Shown here: piece by piece, positions 32,147 through 40,826 of the stretch | How the letters are laid out: the number at the start of each line of letters is the position of its first letter | Numbering within the stretch: the first letter of the stretch is position 1 | NCBI GenBank assembly: GCA_964572965.1 | Contig: CAZNHL010000021.1 | Location: forward strand, 1-53,614 | Reading direction: 5' to 3' | DNA from: CAZNHL01 sp964572965 | GTDB lineage: Bacteria > Bacteroidota > Bacteroidia > Cytophagales > UBA9547 | Length of the DNA stretch: 53,614 bases | Notes under the pieces: model-generated | What the model was told of the DNA's origin: nothing | The model's input: only the letters and a program-made list of their open reading frames with translations | Databases searched by the model: none | Position numbers and translations under genes: made by a program

Positions 32147-32525
32147 AGTTGAAGGTATTGCCATTGCAATCGTAAAAAGAGTAAATGAAGCCGGTATTCC
32201 GGAATGGTTTGTTAATTTCCTTAACATGAATGAGTTTGCCCTTGACAACGTATTGATCGTTTCAAGAGGTTATGGAGATATTGACAATGAAAAAAGAGCT
32301 ACTTCTACCTTAAGACATATGCTACCACACGTAGCAGGGCGCTCTTTTGAGTTTATTGAACTGATAGACTCTTCAGTATTCCGCCTTACGAATGAATTCT
32401 GGGTCTCTTACTATATTGGTAACCAGATCTTTGATAAAAAATTCATTTTCGTACCGGACACTATTATTGAAGAAAACCTTACGGCTATCCCTTTTATGGA
32501 AGACAAGGGAATATTACATGAGTAA
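32121..32525 (+). CDS. Conserved hypothetical protein overlapping lipB
   Basis: 134 residues, soluble, no signal peptide. I recognise the sequence type as a widespread uncharacterised Bacteroidota protein but cannot give a name. Alternating strands and helices (ITFHKVEGIAIAIVKRVNEA, FVNFLNMNEFALDNVLIVSR, FRLTNEFWVSYYIGNQIFDK) suggest a compact alpha/beta fold. It starts 26 bases inside lipB, so it is translationally coupled to it; a role near lipoylation is possible but unproven. Confidence 0.8.
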   Translation: MKKDITFHKVEGIAIAIVKRVNEAGIPEWFVNFLNMNEFALDNVLIVSRGYGDIDNEKRATSTLRHMLPHVAGRSFEFIELIDSSVFRLTNEFWVSYYIGNQIFDKKFIFVPDTIIEENLTAIPFMEDKGILHE

Positions 32526-32546
32526 GCCTTAGACAATTAAGAAACA

Positions 32547-32593
32547 TACTTTGTACTTTGTACTTTGTACTTTGTACTTTGTACTTTGTACTT
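32547..32593 (+). repeat. Six tandem copies of TACTTTG
   Basis: The 7-mer TACTTTG repeats exactly six times (32547-32588), then a partial TACTT. It ends 16 bases before the exonuclease ATG at 32610. The unit resembles the TAnnTTTG promoter box with one base fewer. Confidence 0.97.
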
Positions 32594-32609
32594 ATATTTT
32601 TTTACAGCT

Positions 32610-33311
32610 ATGAATCCAAACAATATCCTTTTTCTGGACATTGAAACGGTGGCAGCCAAAGCATCCTTTCATGAGCTTGATGAACGCATGCAAGAACTTT
32701 GGACTCACAAATCAGTTCAACTTCGCTCCGACAAATCTCCTGAAGAATCTTTTGAAAGAGCAGGTATCTATGCCGAATTCGGTAAGATAATCGCTATTGC
32801 TGTCGGCTACTTCAAAACAGACGAAGAGGGAAAGAATACATTAAGGGTAAAAGCTTTCTCCGGTCATGATGAAAAAGAACTGCTGCAAGACTTTTGTTCA
32901 CTCCTGCTTAAATTTGAGAATCCCCGCATGCAGCTTTGTGCACATAACGGCAAAGAGTTTGACTTCCCTTATATATGCCGCCGTTTACTCATAAATGGTT
33001 TCGCCCTTCCTGAAATATTGAACCTGCGAGGAAAAAAGCCTTGGGAGATTCATCATATAGACACGCTTGAGCTGTGGAAATTCGGGGACTACAAACATTT
33101 TACCTCATTAGATTTACTGGCTTCAATTTTTAACATTCCAACTTCAAAAAGTGACATTAATGGTAGTCAGGTCAATGCTGTTTATTATAAAACAGGAGAT
33201 ATTGAACGTATTACAGAATACTGCAAAAGAGATGTTATAGTACTTGCAAAGCTATTTATGGCGCTCCATCAGCTACCTATTCCGGAAGAAGAAAAGATAA
33301 AAGTCTTATAA
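32610..33311 (+). CDS. PolB-like 3'-5' exonuclease (DEDDy)
   Basis: 233 residues from ATG 32610 (MNPNNILFLDIETVAAKASF). A longer frame to 32565 translates the heptamer repeat and is rejected. RNase H-fold exonuclease with ExoI DIE in FLDIETV, ExoII in AHNGKEFDFPYICRRLL and ExoIII in YCKRDVIVLAKLF, as in the predicted 3'-5' exonuclease related to DNA polymerase B proofreading domains. No polymerase domain. Likely substrates are DNA or RNA 3' ends; exact role unknown. Expression may be sensitive to the tandem repeat just upstream. Confidence 0.85.
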   Translation: MNPNNILFLDIETVAAKASFHELDERMQELWTHKSVQLRSDKSPEESFERAGIYAEFGKIIAIAVGYFKTDEEGKNTLRVKAFSGHDEKELLQDFCSLLLKFENPRMQLCAHNGKEFDFPYICRRLLINGFALPEILNLRGKKPWEIHHIDTLELWKFGDYKHFTSLDLLASIFNIPTSKSDINGSQVNAVYYKTGDIERITEYCKRDVIVLAKLFMALHQLPIPEEEKIKVL

Positions 33312-33406
33312 TCAACACAATAATTCAGCAAAAAAAGTACAAATTTTAACCACTATTTTTTATGGCACGTAAATTGGGTTAAGATTACTAACTAAACTTT
33401 TAAGCT

Positions 33407-34015
33407 ATGAAACATTTTAATCAATTGATCCTAGCTACCAGTGCCTTTTTTGTAATAAAAGTAAAATCACTGATCCTCCTTCCAACCTTCGTGATTTTCT
33501 TCAATTTTAATTCCATGGCACAGGTATTTTCGTTGTTCCAGGAAGGTATCTGCTCTTTTTATGCAGAGTATTTCCACGGCAGGCTTACTGCCAATGGTGA
33601 GCATTTTAATATGCACGCCTTAACTGCCGCACATCTCTCCCTCCCATTTGGTACGAGAATCCGAGTCACGAACCTCAATAACCATCATTCAGTCGTAGTG
33701 CGAGTCAATGACCGTGGTCCTTACTGGAAAAACAGGGTATTAGACGTCTCGAAAGAAGCAGCCAGACAATTAGGAATGATGGAGTCAGGTATTGCAAGAG
33801 TAAAAATAGAAATAGTGAAAGAAATACCCCCAATATTAGCTGACAGCCTTGTAGCTAAACAACATCCGGCCCAATTACAAAGACAGGCCATTTTTTCAGA
33901 AACAAGTATACCTCAGGACCAACCTGATGACCACACGAAAGACCTGATACCTGACCAGGCTGTTAAAAAAGACGAAAAAATCTTATTATCACGAATTCCG
34001 ACGAACTTACTATAG
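33407..34015 (+). CDS. RlpA-family double-psi beta-barrel protein (first of two)
   Basis: 202 residues. Signal peptide or anchor about 15-38 (FFVIKVKSLILLPTFVIFFN), then the RlpA domain: GICSFYAEYFHGRLTANGEH, FNMHALTAAHLSLPFGTRIR, VRVNDRGPYWKNRVLDVSKE. RlpA proteins bind or cleave peptidoglycan lacking stem peptides; the family's catalytic Asp is in NDRGP. The tail after about residue 145 is low-complexity. No SPOR domain, unlike its neighbour. The tandem copy directly downstream shares the core, so one arose by duplication. Confidence 0.87.
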   Translation: MKHFNQLILATSAFFVIKVKSLILLPTFVIFFNFNSMAQVFSLFQEGICSFYAEYFHGRLTANGEHFNMHALTAAHLSLPFGTRIRVTNLNNHHSVVVRVNDRGPYWKNRVLDVSKEAARQLGMMESGIARVKIEIVKEIPPILADSLVAKQHPAQLQRQAIFSETSIPQDQPDDHTKDLIPDQAVKKDEKILLSRIPTNLL

Positions 34016-34030
34016 CCCTAAGACGTAAAT

Positions 34031-34082
34031 AGCGGGAGTATAAAACAATAACTTGTGAGGTATTCCCGCTTTTTCTTTTTTT
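34031..34082 (+). terminator. Terminator-like hairpin overlapping the next gene's start
   Basis: AGCGGGAGTA (34031-34040) pairs with TATTCCCGCT (34061-34070) with one G-U pair; TTTTTCTTTTTTTT follows. The 3' arm and T tract are codons 3-10 of the following RlpA gene, which starts at GTG 34055. It may act as an attenuator as well as a terminator. Confidence 0.75.
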
Positions 34083-34801
34083 TAGTATTAACAATTTTTC
34101 ATTGTTCCCTGCTTCAAGCCCAAAAAGACTTTAAACAGGAAGGAATGTGTTCCTATTATGGTGAAAAATTCAACGGGTTTCCCACCGCAAGTGGAGAAAA
34201 GTACAACATGAAAGCACTGACCGGTGCACATCAGCAATTACCCTTCAATACACTGGTCAGAGTAACAAATCTCGATAACCAAAAATCTGTAATCGTAAAA
34301 ATCAATGACCGTGGCCCTTACGCCCGAGGACGAATCATTGACCTTTCCAAAGCGGCAGCACAAAGCATAGATATGATCAGAAAAGGCTTCGTACATGTCA
34401 AAATTGAGGTAGTCAATAATGCACAGGAAAACACAACTCCTGTATCGGCAAGCTCAAAAGAAATGCCTAAAGACATAAAAACAGACGATAACAAGGTAAT
34501 TATTACAAACGAGGCTGACTACAAAACAGGAAAATCATACAGCGCATGGGGAACTGAGAAAAAACCTAAAGGTAAAGGCTTGCAGGTAGGGTCTTATACC
34601 CAACTCTTCAATGCCCGGGGCATGTGCAAAGAAATGATCAATGCCGGCTACGAAAATGTAGTCATTCAGGTAGTAACAGTAAAGAAAGTTAAAATATATA
34701 AAGTCGTTTATGGTACTTATGCAAAAGAAACAGAAGCAAGGGCTTACAGCAAAATATTAAAGAAAGCCGGATACGATAATTTCCTGCTTAATCACTTATA
34801 A
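34055..34801 (+). CDS. RlpA-SPOR protein (second of two)
   Basis: 248 residues from GTG 34055. Signal peptide RYSRFFFFLVLTIFHCSLLQ then AQ; RlpA barrel about 30-125 (GMCSYYGEKFNGFPTASGEK, VKINDRGPYARGRIIDLSKA); linker; SPOR domain about 170-248 (LQVGSYTQLFNARGMCKEMI ... VYGTYAKETEARAYSKIL). SPOR binds denuded glycan at the septum, so this protein probably works at cell division. No better start exists that keeps the signal peptide. Its first codons form part of a terminator hairpin, which should lower readthrough from the upstream rlpA copy. Confidence 0.87.
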   Translation: MRYSRFFFFLVLTIFHCSLLQAQKDFKQEGMCSYYGEKFNGFPTASGEKYNMKALTGAHQQLPFNTLVRVTNLDNQKSVIVKINDRGPYARGRIIDLSKAAAQSIDMIRKGFVHVKIEVVNNAQENTTPVSASSKEMPKDIKTDDNKVIITNEADYKTGKSYSAWGTEKKPKGKGLQVGSYTQLFNARGMCKEMINAGYENVVIQVVTVKKVKIYKVVYGTYAKETEARAYSKILKKAGYDNFLLNHL

Positions 34802-35095
34802 AAATGGCTTTTTAAGAAAATCTCTATGTTTGCCTTCTTTATTTTAACATAAGTTTATTTCAATCTCTTTTAAAATTAAAAGCAGACAAAAGTTGGTCGT
34901 AGAATATAATTTTCACATGGCTATGATTGATTCTTCTTACTCTATGCACCTATGTGGTAAAGTCTTAATAATTCTAATCCTGAGAGCTTAGAATTAAAGT
35001 AAATAATCATTCCTTTTTGACCTATTAGTGACTATTTTTGAAGAAAGGGATATAGATCATCATCCCGCAAATAGTATCAAATAATACTTATAACA

Positions 35096-36013
35096 TTGAG
35101 CGCAAAATCCTGGATTCAAGCATTCCGCCTACGTACACTCCCACTCGCATTATCAAGCATTTTGATGGGTACTTTTATAGCAGCGTCACAAGGGTTTTTC
35201 AGATGGGATATATTCGGTCTGGCAATATTGACAACATTGCTTTTACAAATTCTTTCCAACCTTGCCAATGATTATGGCGACAGTCAGAATGGAGCAGACA
35301 ACGCTGACCGTATCGGCCCTCTTCGTGCTGTTCAGTCAGGCGAAATATCTGCCAAAGCAATGCTTAACGGCGTAATTTTGTTCTCAGGGTTTAGCCTTAT
35401 TTCAGGTTTGAGCCTGCTTTATATATCATTTGGCGAATTCAGCACTACTTTTCTTATATTTTTAGGGCTTGGCTTGTTATGCATTGCAGCAGCTATTAGA
35501 TATACTGCTGGTAAAAACCCTTATGGTTATGCCGGATTGGGAGATTTTTCTGTTTTCCTTTTCTTTGGATTAACAGGTGTCATCGGTTCCTATTTCCTTT
35601 ATAGCCATACATTTTCTTATGATCTCATTTTACCGGCTATTGCCTGTGGTTTATATGCAACAGGAGTGCTGAACCTGAATAATATCCGTGATATTGAAAA
35701 TGATAAAAGCTCCGGAAAAATTACCATTCCGGTAAGAATTGGTTTTCAGAAAGCGTTATTATACCACAGATTTCTTCTTATAGGTGGGCCCATTGCATTA
35801 ACTATCTATACAGGATTGAATTACAAGCTGGTAATCCAATTTTTATTTCTTTTGATTGCGCCGCTGGTTACCAAACAAATCAACGATCTTAACAAAATAA
35901 GTAATTTAAGAGATGTAGACCCTTTTCTTAAAAAACAGGGATTAACAACATTGTTGATGGTTTTATTATTCGGTGCAGGATTGCTGTTAACGTCTATATA
36001 TTATGCTAAATAA
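35096..36013 (+). CDS. menA: 1,4-dihydroxy-2-naphthoate polyprenyltransferase MenA
   Basis: 305 residues, about nine membrane helices. Prenylates DHNA in menaquinone synthesis. The UbiA-family sites are visible: NDYGDSQNGADNADRIGPLR with the DxxxD motif, and the second site NNIRDIENDKSSGKITIPVR. The start is TTG 35096, giving MSAKSWIQAFRLRTLPLALS, the normal MenA N terminus; no in-frame ATG exists before a stop at 35072. The next gene starts 11 bases inside it. The 294-base gap upstream has only a weak hairpin (AATTCTAA ... TTAGAATT near 34968). Confidence 0.95.
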   Translation: MSAKSWIQAFRLRTLPLALSSILMGTFIAASQGFFRWDIFGLAILTTLLLQILSNLANDYGDSQNGADNADRIGPLRAVQSGEISAKAMLNGVILFSGFSLISGLSLLYISFGEFSTTFLIFLGLGLLCIAAAIRYTAGKNPYGYAGLGDFSVFLFFGLTGVIGSYFLYSHTFSYDLILPAIACGLYATGVLNLNNIRDIENDKSSGKITIPVRIGFQKALLYHRFLLIGGPIALTIYTGLNYKLVIQFLFLLIAPLVTKQINDLNKISNLRDVDPFLKKQGLTTLLMVLLFGAGLLLTSIYYAK

Positions 36014-37211
36014 GAGTTTTTTAAATTTCGTTTGCTGTCTGTTTACTGTACAGACAGTATTAGCGCAAACATCACAGGAAATAAGCCTTTCTAAGGCTAT
36101 TGAACTTGCTTCTCAAAACAACCCGAGAATGGTGGTGGCAAATAAGAAAATTGAACAGGAAACTGCTCTGAAAGGGGCCGCTGTTAATTTCAACAATCTT
36201 GACCTCGTATTTGAAGCTCCGACGGGTGACCAATTACGTCCCGGTCTGATGCAATATTTTGACTTCCCGACAGTATATACTACCCAATACCAAAATCAAA
36301 ACTTACTGATTGACATCGCTAAAAGTGAAAAAGGGATTTCTGTAAATACTCTTAATTATAATGTAAAATCCACCTTTTACAATTACCAGTATTATATTGA
36401 AAGAGCGAATGTGCTTAAGAAATTTGATTCTATCTTTTCTTCTATCATTTACGTGAATGATACCAGATACAAAGTAGGCCAGATCAATAACCTTGAAAAG
36501 GTAAACGGGGAAGCAAAATACAGACTGATCCAAAACCTCCTACTCGTAAACAAAGCAGACATAGAAGGAATTAAATACCAGTTTTCCAACCTGATATACG
36601 GCAAGGCTGACAGTGTTAATATAAGTCCTGAAGGTAAACTGACAAAGATCAACAAGGCCATTACTGACGATTACGGCAATGCTGCTTTTGCAGGTAACCC
36701 CTCAATTGATTACTACAATAAATATCAGATTTACTCAAAGAAACAGCTTTCGTTACAAAAACAGAAAGCCCTTCCCGGACTTTTCCTGGGCTACTTAAAT
36801 CAGGGAGTAAATCAATCAGACTTCATTTACCGCATGCGTTTCGGGGTGGGTATTCCTGTATGGTTCTGGAAATATAGCAGTAATATCAAGGCCGCTAAAA
36901 AAGGCTATGAAATATCACAGGCACAGTCACAACTGAATCAGAACAACCTGAGCACAGAATACACCAAAGCATTGGCTCAATTTAAACAATACACAGATAT
37001 ATTAACCTATTTTGAAACAACCGGCCGTGGTCAGGCAGCTGAAATTATACGTGCTGCAACAGAAAGCTACAGACTGGGAAGTATCAATTACTATATTTTC
37101 CTGTTAAATATAGATCAGGCATACCAGCTTGAACTTAATTACCTGGAGTCTCTGAAAAACTACAACCAATCGGTTGTAACACTTGAATATCTGAAAGGTG
37201 AAAACCAATAA
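36003..37211 (+). CDS. TolC/CusC-like outer membrane protein
   Basis: 402 residues. Signal peptide (FVCCLFTVQTVLAQTS) then ISLSKAIELASQNNPRMVVA, the usual start of the TolC periplasmic helices. Two long helical stretches separated by strands follow (SIIYVNDTRYKVGQINNLEK and IIRAATESYRLGSINYYIFL), each ending with the family's Y-x-x-G-x-I motif. No membrane fusion or RND gene is adjacent, so the efflux partner is elsewhere or it is a stand-alone OEP relative. Overlaps menA by 11 bases; followed by a palindrome. Confidence 0.82.
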   Translation: MLNKSFLNFVCCLFTVQTVLAQTSQEISLSKAIELASQNNPRMVVANKKIEQETALKGAAVNFNNLDLVFEAPTGDQLRPGLMQYFDFPTVYTTQYQNQNLLIDIAKSEKGISVNTLNYNVKSTFYNYQYYIERANVLKKFDSIFSSIIYVNDTRYKVGQINNLEKVNGEAKYRLIQNLLLVNKADIEGIKYQFSNLIYGKADSVNISPEGKLTKINKAITDDYGNAAFAGNPSIDYYNKYQIYSKKQLSLQKQKALPGLFLGYLNQGVNQSDFIYRMRFGVGIPVWFWKYSSNIKAAKKGYEISQAQSQLNQNNLSTEYTKALAQFKQYTDILTYFETTGRGQAAEIIRAATESYRLGSINYYIFLLNIDQAYQLELNYLESLKNYNQSVVTLEYLKGENQ

Positions 37212-37218
37212 AGTTTTG

Positions 37219-37260
37219 AGTTTTAAGTGTTGTATGTTGAATTTACAAACACTTAAAACT
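37219..37260. repeat. Palindrome AGTTTTAAGTGTT / AACACTTAAAACT before the GH63-type gene
   Basis: Perfect 13-bp arms (37219-37231 and 37248-37260) with a 16-base loop, 23 bases before the next ATG. No T tract. Same style as the spacers at 5265, 26158 and 39912. Confidence 0.85.
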
Positions 37261-37283
37261 TATTACCCAAAACATAGAAAAAC

Positions 37284-39908
37284 ATGTCAAACCCGGAAAA
37301 AGCGCGCATCAATTCCACTTTAGGAAACAATGAATGGAAACAATGGGGCCCTTATTTGTCAGAAAGACAATGGGGAACTGTCCGGGAAGACTATAGTGAA
37401 TTTGGTAGTGCCTGGGAGTTTTTTCCATTTGAACATTCCCATACAAGAACCTACCGTTGGGGCGAAGATGGTATAGGTGGCATCAGCGACAGCTACCAGC
37501 GTGTCTGTTTCTCCCTGGGGCTTTGGAACGGTAAAGACCCTATCATTAAAGAGCGCCTCTACGGTATTTCAGGGAATGACGGCAAACATGGAGAGGATGT
37601 AAAAGAGCTGTATTATCACCTTGAAAGCACGCCTACACATTCTTACATGAAGTTTTTGTACAAGTATCCTCAGGCCGAATATCCTTATCAAAAACTACAG
37701 GAAGAAAATTTCAAAAGAAGTCTCCAGGATCCTGAATACGAAATCGTTGACACTGGAATCTTCAACGAAAATAAATACTTTGATGTATTCATAGAATATG
37801 CCAAAGCAGATGTAAATGACCTGCTTATTAAAATCACAATCCATAACCGCGGGGCAGAACAGGCAGACTTAACTGTATTGCCAACGCTCTGGTTCAGAAA
37901 CAGCTGGTCATGGGGACATAAAGATTACAAACCCTATTTAGGAGCTGTCAATTCTAAAATGACAGACTTTATCCATGATGAATTAGGCCTCTACCATTTC
38001 TACATAGACGAAGCCACAGAACTGCTGTTTTGCGAAAATGAAACCAATTACGAGAAAACGTTTGGTGCGTCAAATTCAGGCAATTATTTCAAAGACGGCA
38101 TTAACGACTATGTAGTAAATAACAATACTGATGCCGTTAACAGTGCACAGACAGGCACCAAATTCTCGCCGCATTACAAACTGACTATTGCAGGCGGAGA
38201 AAGTAAAGAACTGCATTTCAGAATGGCGGATAAACTGCACAAATCCCCATTCAAAGATTTTGAAAAAACATTCAATAAACGCATTGAAGAGGCTGACAAG
38301 TTTTACGAAGAACTGCAGTCACATATTAAAGACGAAGAGCTGAAAACCGTTCAGCGTCAGGCTTATGCAGGTCTGTTATGGAGCAAACAGTTCTATTACT
38401 TTGATATGCATCAATGGCTGAAAGGAGATCCCGGGCAGCCCGTGCCCCCGGCCTCAAGGCTTACAGGCAGAAATAGCCACTGGGTTCATTTTGAAGCAGC
38501 CAATATCATTTCCATGCCTGACAAATGGGAATATCCATGGTTTGCAGCATGGGACCTTGCCTTTCATTGTATTCCGATTTGCAGGCTTGATCCAAGTTTT
38601 GCCAAGCATCAGCTTGACATGCTCCTGAAAGAATATTATATGCACCCTAACGGTCAGATCCCTGCATATGAGTGGGCATTTGGCGATGTAAACCCTCCTG
38701 TGCATGCCTGGGCAGCATTACGCGTCTATGAAATTGATCGTGAAATGAACAATGGCAAAGGCGACCTTGAATTCCTGGAGCGTATTTTCCATAAGCTACT
38801 CCTTTATTTTACCTGGTGGGTAAACAGGAAAGACAGTGAAGGCAATAACATCTTTGAAGGAGGCTTCCTGGGACTCGACAACGTAGGTGTGTTCGACAGA
38901 GGAGCTCCACTTCCACAAGGCAACCGTATTGAACAGGCTGACGGTACAAGCTGGATGGCCATGTTTGCACTCAATATGCTACGTATGGCCGGTATACTGG
39001 CACTTGAAAAGCCGGCCTACGAAGCCATGTGTTCAAAGTTCTTCGAACATTTCCTGTTCATTGCTTCAGCGATGAACAATATAGGAAAAAACGAAATGGA
39101 TCTTTGGGATCCTGAAGATGAGTTTTTCTATGACTACCTGCATTATCCGGATGGTCGCGGAGAACGCGTAAAAGTCAGGAACATAGCCGGATTAATTCCA
39201 CTTTTTGCTGTTGAAACAATGGGAATAGGCATCGTAGAACGCCTTCCTACTTTCAGTCGTCATGTTGAACGTTTCATTGAAAAGCGCCCCGATCTTGCAG
39301 AAAACGTATCACACTGGCATAAAACAGGTGACAACGAACGAAGAATGGTGGCTTTGCTTCGTAACCACAGAATGAAAAGAGTATTGCAAAGGATGTTTGA
39401 TGAAGACGAATTCCTTTCGGACTACGGTATTCGTTCACTTTCAAAATGCTACGACAAAAACCCATACAGTTTTAACCTGTTCGGTGTTTTTCATGAAGTA
39501 AAATATACTCCCGGCGAATCTCAAACTGTTGGCTTCGGTGGCAACTCTAACTGGAGAGGCCCGATCTGGTTCCCTGTAAATTACCTTATCATAGAGTCTC
39601 TGATCAAATACCAGCGTTTTTATGGCGACGATTTTAAAATAGAACTTCCTACAGGCTCCGGTAATTATCATACTTTACAGGAAAGTGCAAAACTGCTGGC
39701 AGAAAGACTATTTAAGCTCTTCAAAAAAGAAAAAGACGGTAACCTGCCTATATGGGGCGAAGAAAACATTTTCAGGAATGAACATTTCAAAGAATACCTC
39801 AATTTTCATGAGTATTTCCACGGTGACAATGGTAAAGGCTTAGGCGCATCACACCAGACCGGCTGGACGGCACTTGTGGCTGATCTTATTCATGACTTTG
39901 GAGCATAA
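37284..39908 (+). CDS. GH63-type glucosidase (MGH1-like)
   Basis: 874 residues, no signal peptide. The N-terminal beta domain (about 1-330) begins with WKQWGPYLSERQWGTVREDY. The alpha/alpha barrel follows with WEYPWFAAWDLAFHCIPICR, QIPAYEWAFGDVNPPVHAWA, EGGFLGLDNVGVFDRGAPLP, EQADGTSWMAMFALNML and GGNSNWRGPIWFPVNYLIIE. This is the cytosolic GH63/GH37-like group related to mannosylglycerate hydrolase and glucosylglycerate hydrolase, so a compatible solute or alpha-glucoside is the likely substrate; the exact one is not readable. Intact. Probably monocistronic between two palindromic spacers. Confidence 0.87.
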   Translation: MSNPEKARINSTLGNNEWKQWGPYLSERQWGTVREDYSEFGSAWEFFPFEHSHTRTYRWGEDGIGGISDSYQRVCFSLGLWNGKDPIIKERLYGISGNDGKHGEDVKELYYHLESTPTHSYMKFLYKYPQAEYPYQKLQEENFKRSLQDPEYEIVDTGIFNENKYFDVFIEYAKADVNDLLIKITIHNRGAEQADLTVLPTLWFRNSWSWGHKDYKPYLGAVNSKMTDFIHDELGLYHFYIDEATELLFCENETNYEKTFGASNSGNYFKDGINDYVVNNNTDAVNSAQTGTKFSPHYKLTIAGGESKELHFRMADKLHKSPFKDFEKTFNKRIEEADKFYEELQSHIKDEELKTVQRQAYAGLLWSKQFYYFDMHQWLKGDPGQPVPPASRLTGRNSHWVHFEAANIISMPDKWEYPWFAAWDLAFHCIPICRLDPSFAKHQLDMLLKEYYMHPNGQIPAYEWAFGDVNPPVHAWAALRVYEIDREMNNGKGDLEFLERIFHKLLLYFTWWVNRKDSEGNNIFEGGFLGLDNVGVFDRGAPLPQGNRIEQADGTSWMAMFALNMLRMAGILALEKPAYEAMCSKFFEHFLFIASAMNNIGKNEMDLWDPEDEFFYDYLHYPDGRGERVKVRNIAGLIPLFAVETMGIGIVERLPTFSRHVERFIEKRPDLAENVSHWHKTGDNERRMVALLRNHRMKRVLQRMFDEDEFLSDYGIRSLSKCYDKNPYSFNLFGVFHEVKYTPGESQTVGFGGNSNWRGPIWFPVNYLIIESLIKYQRFYGDDFKIELPTGSGNYHTLQESAKLLAERLFKLFKKEKDGNLPIWGEENIFRNEHFKEYLNFHEYFHGDNGKGLGASHQTGWTALVADLIHDFGA

Positions 39909-39911
39909 CTT

Positions 39912-39937
39912 AGTTACTTGTTAAAAAACAAGTAACT
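39912..39937. repeat. Palindrome AGTTACTTGTT / AACAAGTAACT before csaA
   Basis: Perfect 11-bp arms with a 4-base loop, followed by the related words CGTAACAAGCAACAA. It ends 17 bases before the csaA ATG and begins 3 bases after the previous stop. Weak terminator potential. Confidence 0.85.
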
Positions 39938-39954
39938 CGTAACAAGCAACAAAT

Positions 39955-40290
39955 ATGAACTCACTAACCTGGGAAGAATTCCATAAAGTAGAAATCAGGA
40001 CAGGTACTATTGTATCGGCTGAAGTCTTCAAAGAAGTTAAAAAGCCTGCTTACAAATTGGTAATTGACTTTGGCGAACTGGGAATGCGCAAAACATCTGC
40101 CCAGATCACCAAACTATATACTCCGGAAAAACTCATCGGTAAACAGGTAACAGCCGTTGTAAACTTCCCTCCCAAGCAGATTGCCAATATCATGAGTGAA
40201 TGCCTGATTCTTGGTGCCGTGGGTAATGATGGCGAAGTAACCCTGCTGCAACCGGAACGTGAAGTGGCCAACGGTTTAAGGATTGCTTAA
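39955..40290 (+). CDS. csaA: CsaA-like tRNA-binding domain protein
   Basis: 111 residues, a single tRNA-binding OB domain: WEEFHKVEIRTGTIVSAEVF, YKLVIDFGELGMRKTSAQIT, IGKQVTAVVNFPPKQIANIM and SECLILGAV. CsaA dimers bind tRNA and were described as export-related chaperones in Bacillus. The full domain is present, length typical. It starts right after a palindromic spacer. Neighbours give no further hint. Confidence 0.92.
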   Translation: MNSLTWEEFHKVEIRTGTIVSAEVFKEVKKPAYKLVIDFGELGMRKTSAQITKLYTPEKLIGKQVTAVVNFPPKQIANIMSECLILGAVGNDGEVTLLQPEREVANGLRIA

Positions 40291-40427
40291 ACTTTATATC
40301 CTGTTAAATTCACAGAACTAGGCAAAAAATATTTTACTCCATAGAAACATAGATATTCAATGTCGTTAAATTTATTAATTTAGAATACAGATTATTTTGT
40401 TCACTCATCAGGTAAAACCTAATTTTT

Positions 40428-40817
40428 ATGCAGATTCAAAGTGAAGCCAGTGTCGCCATCGGTAAAATCGATTATCAGGTAACCATTAATGCACAAAACC
40501 ACGAGATTATCGGTGATGAACCAATAGACCATGGTGGTGGTAATACAGGTATGAATCCCTACCAATTTTTCCTGGCATCGCTAGGCTCATGCACTGTTAT
40601 CACATTAAAAATGTACATCAAACGCAAAGAGTGGCCGATCCAGAACATTACTGTTCACCTCTCACTCGACAGCGAAGGCGGTAATACTACCATCACAAGA
40701 AATATAGTTTTTGAAGATGGTATTCCCGAAGCACAGATAACCCGCCTTCTCGAAGTAGCCGATGCATGCCCTGTCCACAGAATGCTCACAGGAAAAATCA
40801 ACATCATAACCAACTAA
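40428..40817 (+). CDS. OsmC-family protein
   Basis: 129 residues. OsmC/Ohr fold with the first conserved cysteine in LASLGSCTVITLKMYIKRKE and the second in VADACPVHRMLTGKI, so it should reduce organic hydroperoxides through a thiol pair. N-terminal DEPIDHGGGNTGMNPYQFFL is typical of the YhfA/OsmC-like subgroup. It lies 9 bases before the FMN reductase gene, suggesting a redox operon. Confidence 0.9.
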   Translation: MQIQSEASVAIGKIDYQVTINAQNHEIIGDEPIDHGGGNTGMNPYQFFLASLGSCTVITLKMYIKRKEWPIQNITVHLSLDSEGGNTTITRNIVFEDGIPEAQITRLLEVADACPVHRMLTGKINIITN

Positions 40818-40826
40818 GCCAAACCC

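Noticed and set aside
32547..32593. Possible CRISPR-like array
   Set aside because: The repeats are contiguous 7-mers with no spacers; this is a microsatellite.
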